A stretch of DNA of 18,476 bases, taken from positions 1 to 18,476 of the forward strand of contig CAZHZT010000119.1 in assembly GCA_964537285.1 (NCBI GenBank), given 5' to 3'. The DNA is from CAZHZT01 sp964537285 (lineage in GTDB: Bacteria; Bacteroidota; Bacteroidia; Chitinophagales; Saprospiraceae). How positions within the stretch are numbered: position 1 is the stretch's first letter; each line of letters opens with the position of its first letter. The notes under the pieces are model-generated. The model worked only from the letters and a program-made list of their open reading frames with translations. It ran no database searches and was not told where the DNA came from. A program made the translations under genes and the position numbers. Of the stretch, positions 16,801 to 18,476 are shown piece after piece.

Positions 16801-17915
16801 ATATTATGAGCTTACCACCATTGGATCTTTCAGGAACTACCATCCCATCGCTTGTTTTTGACTACGCTTACACCTTTTACGATAATACCTATCAGGACGG
16901 AATGCGAATTGACCTATCAACTGATTGTGGGGAAAACTATGATGTAGTTTTATTTGATAAAACCGGCGCAGAATTATCTACTATCGGCGGACCATCCACC
17001 GGCTTCTTTGTCCCTGACGAAGCTGAAGACTGGAAAAAGGAAGTTCTCGACCTTTCTCCTTACATCGGTACGGAGGTACTTATTCGATTTGTAAATATAA
17101 ATGGCTGGGGCAACAATTTATTCGTTGACAACATCAACTTATTAGAAATTACGGCCCCAACAGCAGTTATTGAAGCCAATGCACTGGAAGTATGCGATGG
17201 AGACGGACTGACTTTCAACGCAGGAAACTCCGGTCAACTTGCTGACTACATCTGGGAGTTCGGTCCCGGTGCATTCCCTCCCACGGCTACAGGTCCTGGT
17301 CCACACAATGTTCAATTCCTTACCCCGGGTGTTAATAATGTTACAATGACTGCAACGAACCCAGCTGGTGATGACATGGCTGCGCAAGACATTACGATCA
17401 TTGCCTTACCACAAGCATCATTTACAAATCAAGTTACGGGCTTCGATGTGAACTTCACTAATAATTCACAAGATGCTACCACTTATTTCTGGGACTTTGG
17501 AGATACCAATACAAGCAGTGATGAAAATCCAACACACACTTATTCTGAGAATGGGGCTTACGAAGTAACTCTTACGGCATCCAGTCAATGCGGTGATGCT
17601 GTATTTTCTGATTCAATCTTTATTACCGTTAACAGCATTACCAACCTGGCTACCAGCATGAACCTTGAGATTGTCCCAAATCCTTCTAACGGAGTTTTCA
17701 ACCTATTCATTGATCAGGCTACAGGAGAAACTGCTGAATTTAGCTTATTTACGTTAGACGGGAAGCAGATGAGTGACTTCTCTTTCCAAAAAGATAACAG
17801 TGTCAATAAGCGTGCTAACTACCGCTTTGAGGCACCAAATCTACCATCTGGTACTTACTTATTGAAAGCTAAGTTAAATGATGGAATTGTGACGAAAAAG
17901 TTGATTATACAGTAG
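13803..17915 (+). CDS. Secreted S8 (subtilisin-like) serine protease with PKD repeats and T9SS sorting domain
   Basis: A 1370-residue exported multidomain protease. Signal peptide about 1-25 (cleavage HA, then Gln26). Residues 30-235 are a pro-region or accessory domain. The S8 domain (about 240-510) has Asp250 in LVRDDGI, His276 in NHADGVAG, Asn365 in FSAGN for the oxyanion hole, SSSRGPGHDGRIKPD (407-421) and Ser445 in GGTSGAAP, so the catalytic set is complete. A P-domain-like sandwich (about 515-640), an Ig-like unit (645-728), an FN3-like unit (731-815), a CARDB-like unit (820-930), a MAM/jelly-roll-like unit (940-1115) and two PKD domains (about 1118-1200 and 1201-1277; the second has YFWDFGD) follow. 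The T9SS type A tail spans about 1288-1370 (VPNPSNGVF to the terminal KLIIQ). Likely a surface or released protease for protein degradation. The His motif departs from the usual HGTHVAG. Domain names other than S8, PKD and T9SS are less certain. Confidence 0.93.
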   Translation: MNLWRDYTTCLLIAVFLFSYNFNHAQSGDKDFQVLFQQGNQILPENGKVSIRKNDLSSNEIVNGYYYRLIQFYNLPSSTERSIFEQEGVIFLEYIPHNVYLLAIPASYDVKKLPVNNVRSFVPLQSNHKIANTLLDRPFEKWAKKGDQIKVVLRYFDNIKPQQAKSLAERAGLSIFQYTEKANILKIFTKEDQIEAIASLPFVQYLELISPPSEPEDLTGRALHRTNTVDTDFPTGRKYNGDGVNVLVRDDGIVGPHIDYTGRLEVLSTQDAGLNHADGVAGVLGGAGNLNQANKATAAGTFIYVTDYEADFLDTTLGLHQTFDVKITNSSYSNGCNVGYTTITETVDQQIYENQTLVHVFSAGNSNGQDCGYGAGNQWGNITGGHKQGKNTVTVGNLSSIGNIIPSSSRGPGHDGRIKPDICSNGADYLAAYPNNTYEPFGGTSGAAPGIAGTMAIMYQAYRELNGGADPNSGFIKAVLMNTANDLGNRGPDFIYGWGHVNALRAIRVLENETYLNDEIDQGESNTHEITLPDNVKELNVMVYWTESSASPMTSKALINNLDMQMAAPGGDVSLPWLLDPTADPVNLNAPATKGFDDLNNVEQITLENPEAGTYSIQIDGTEVPMGPQEYYIVYEIVTEEITMTYPIGGESFEPFSTERLHWDAFGDNGEFTLEYTTDGGLTWNMIGTAAADSRMFDWNVPNELTGQAQVRITRDGVSDVSDANFSIANVPVNVAVTKVCPDYIQVLWAPTAGATGYEVFLLGERYMDSVGTTNSVIFNIPITFPFEEQWIAVRSLGPNGMRSRRSIAISYTGFLENCQQENDLAANKIDAGLTGFITGCEDLTSNLSFTFTNEGSQEASNFDIYYQINNDPPVMVNYPGTVAPEEMIDFDFPDPFTISNSGVYTVKAWTDLNPEDFVYNDTLEVSFEFYNYANTPSITPTYTQDFEMNTFPPTDWLLTDPDDTENFWSRRENVIGINGDTTAVAWINNFNNNDQGSEYIMSLPPLDLSGTTIPSLVFDYAYTFYDNTYQDGMRIDLSTDCGENYDVVLFDKTGAELSTIGGPSTGFFVPDEAEDWKKEVLDLSPYIGTEVLIRFVNINGWGNNLFVDNINLLEITAPTAVIEANALEVCDGDGLTFNAGNSGQLADYIWEFGPGAFPPTATGPGPHNVQFLTPGVNNVTMTATNPAGDDMAAQDITIIALPQASFTNQVTGFDVNFTNNSQDATTYFWDFGDTNTSSDENPTHTYSENGAYEVTLTASSQCGDAVFSDSIFITVNSITNLATSMNLEIVPNPSNGVFNLFIDQATGETAEFSLFTLDGKQMSDFSFQKDNSVNKRANYRFEAPNLPSGTYLLKAKLNDGIVTKKLIIQ

Positions 17916-17978
17916 ACTTGTTCTGCTACTGATTAACGGGGCATTTCATTTTGTCACGGTTCTTGAGAAGAGGTTTTC

Positions 17979-18016
17979 TTTAGAGAGAGGCACGCTACTG
18001 CGTGCTTCTCTCTAAA
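17979..18016 (+). terminator. Hairpin terminator after the S8 protease gene
   Basis: Arms tttagagagaggcacg (17979-17994) and cgtgcttctctctaaa (18001-18016) pair over 16 bases with one G-T pair, around a 6-nt loop. It starts 63 bases after the stop codon. The A-rich sequence that follows and the T-rich sequence before it would suit termination on either strand. Confidence 0.75.
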
Positions 18017-18160
18017 ATAACTTCCCTCCATCAGCTGCTACAGAAAATGCCTAAAAAACCATGTATTTAGTCATTCCTCTCCTCTATTTTTATCACCCCC
18101 GATTTTTTTCATTTTTTTTCATTTAAAATGTGACTTTATAAAAAAGGTACGGTCAAAATA

Positions 18161-18191
18161 TTGAATTCAAAATTTGAACGCTATACTTTTC
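18161..18191 (+). promoter_or_regulatory. Candidate Bacteroidota-type promoter
   Basis: TTG at 18161-18163 and TACTTTTC at 18184-18191 are separated by 20 bases. This is close to the Bacteroidota consensus TTTG, 19-21 bases, TAnnTTTG, with one mismatch in the -7 box. Transcription would start near 18198 and reach the terminator at 18331-18364 with no substantial open reading frame in between. Confidence 0.4.
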
Positions 18192-18197
18192 TAATAA

Positions 18198-18364
18198 AAA
18201 CAACATTAACTTCTGATTATCTAATTAGTTTAACTCTAAATTAATTACTACTAACTAATTTAGAAAACAGTAATCTCATGCCTATAAATGAAAACTAAAG
18301 AGCATTAACAGGGTGAAAGGTGGCTATTTGGCCTCCCCTTCTGATTGAAGGGGGGGCTTTTTTT
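18198..18364 (+). ncRNA. Possible small RNA or attenuated leader of about 165 nt
   Basis: This interval runs from the candidate promoter's start site to a strong intrinsic terminator. Near its 5' end ctaattagtt (from 18220) can pair with aactaatttag (18253-18263). Two tiny frames exist: a six-residue one at 18278-18298 (MPINEN) and a GTG-started eleven-residue one at 18313-18348 that runs into the terminator stem. ggtggc (18319-18324) could pair with gcctcc (18331-18336), the terminator's left arm, which would give an alternative, antiterminator-like fold. It may be a free small RNA or the leader of a gene beyond the window. I do not recognise a known RNA family. Confidence 0.35.
18331..18364 (+). 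terminator. Strong intrinsic terminator near the right end
   Basis: Arms gcctccccttc (18331-18341) and gaagggggggc (18347-18357) pair over all 11 bases, one as a G-T wobble, around a 5-nt loop. Seven T follow directly (18358-18364). This is a textbook Rho-independent terminator. It lies over 300 bp beyond the protease gene, which already has its own hairpin, so it probably ends a separate transcript. Confidence 0.85.
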
Positions 18365-18418
18365 GTGAGAAAGCATAAAGGGTGTCTTTGCAAATTTTAC
18401 GAATGGCTAAGATTTTAG

Positions 18419-18441
18419 GGTTCTAGATGATTTCATTTGGT
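18419..18441 (-). repeat. Right copy of the 23-bp inverted repeat
   Basis: Exact reverse complement of 35-57 over 23 bases. It lies downstream of the terminator at 18331-18364 in noncoding DNA near the window's end. Confidence 0.7.
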
Positions 18442-18476
18442 AAACATTTTAAGAACAAAAAAATGAGTCATCCCGG

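Larger units (their letters stand above)
17916..18476. other. Right-end intergenic region without a protein gene
   Basis: This 561-bp AT-rich stretch contains, in order, the terminator of the protease gene (17979-18016), a promoter-like pair (18161-18191), a possible short RNA ending at a strong terminator (18331-18364) and the right copy of the 23-bp inverted repeat (18419-18441). I see no credible coding sequence; the only frames are peptides of a few residues. Confidence 0.6.

Noticed and set aside
35..18441. The window as a composite transposon or integrative element bounded by the 23-bp inverted match
   Set aside because: The interior is mainly housekeeping and ordinary envelope genes, with no transposase, integrase or relaxase.

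Overview
This window most likely comes from a chromosome of a Bacteroidota member, possibly of the Saprospiria/Lewinella type. Two large exported proteins end in type IX secretion (T9SS) sorting domains. Signal peptides cleave before Gln, Shine-Dalgarno sites are weak or absent, intergenic DNA is AT-rich, and one candidate promoter resembles the Bacteroidota TTTG/TAnnTTTG form. The lineage is inferred from these traits only.

Layout: positions 175-1827 carry two leftward genes, tpiA (triosephosphate isomerase) and a SanA/YdcF-type membrane protein, separated by a nested palindrome of about 170 bp. After a divergent spacer that holds a 34-bp terminal-inverted-repeat element comes a rightward TMTC-like membrane protein (GT-C fold plus TPRs). 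It converges with a leftward secreted clan GH-A glycoside hydrolase carrying a T9SS tail (4040-5962). The 582-bp spacer that follows is mostly one 373-bp inverted-repeat element with REP-like hairpins in its middle. Then come folD and a DinB-like gene (a probable operon ending at a strong terminator), prmA, and a 1513-residue exported protein I cannot assign, ending at a hairpin. Last is a 1370-residue multidomain subtilisin-family protease with a T9SS tail, followed by a 561-bp intergenic region with a possible small RNA or attenuated leader.

The genes fall into three groups. The housekeeping genes are tpiA (glycolysis), folD (one-carbon metabolism) and prmA (L11 methylation). The envelope and surface genes are the SanA-like protein, the TMTC-like protein, the 1513-aa exported protein, the secreted hydrolase and the secreted protease. 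The rest is a notable set of structured intergenic repeats. There is no prophage, CRISPR array, full insertion sequence, rRNA or tRNA that I can see. The most unusual material is the group of inverted-repeat elements, which differ from each other in sequence, together with the unassigned 1513-aa protein and the candidate RNA near the right end.
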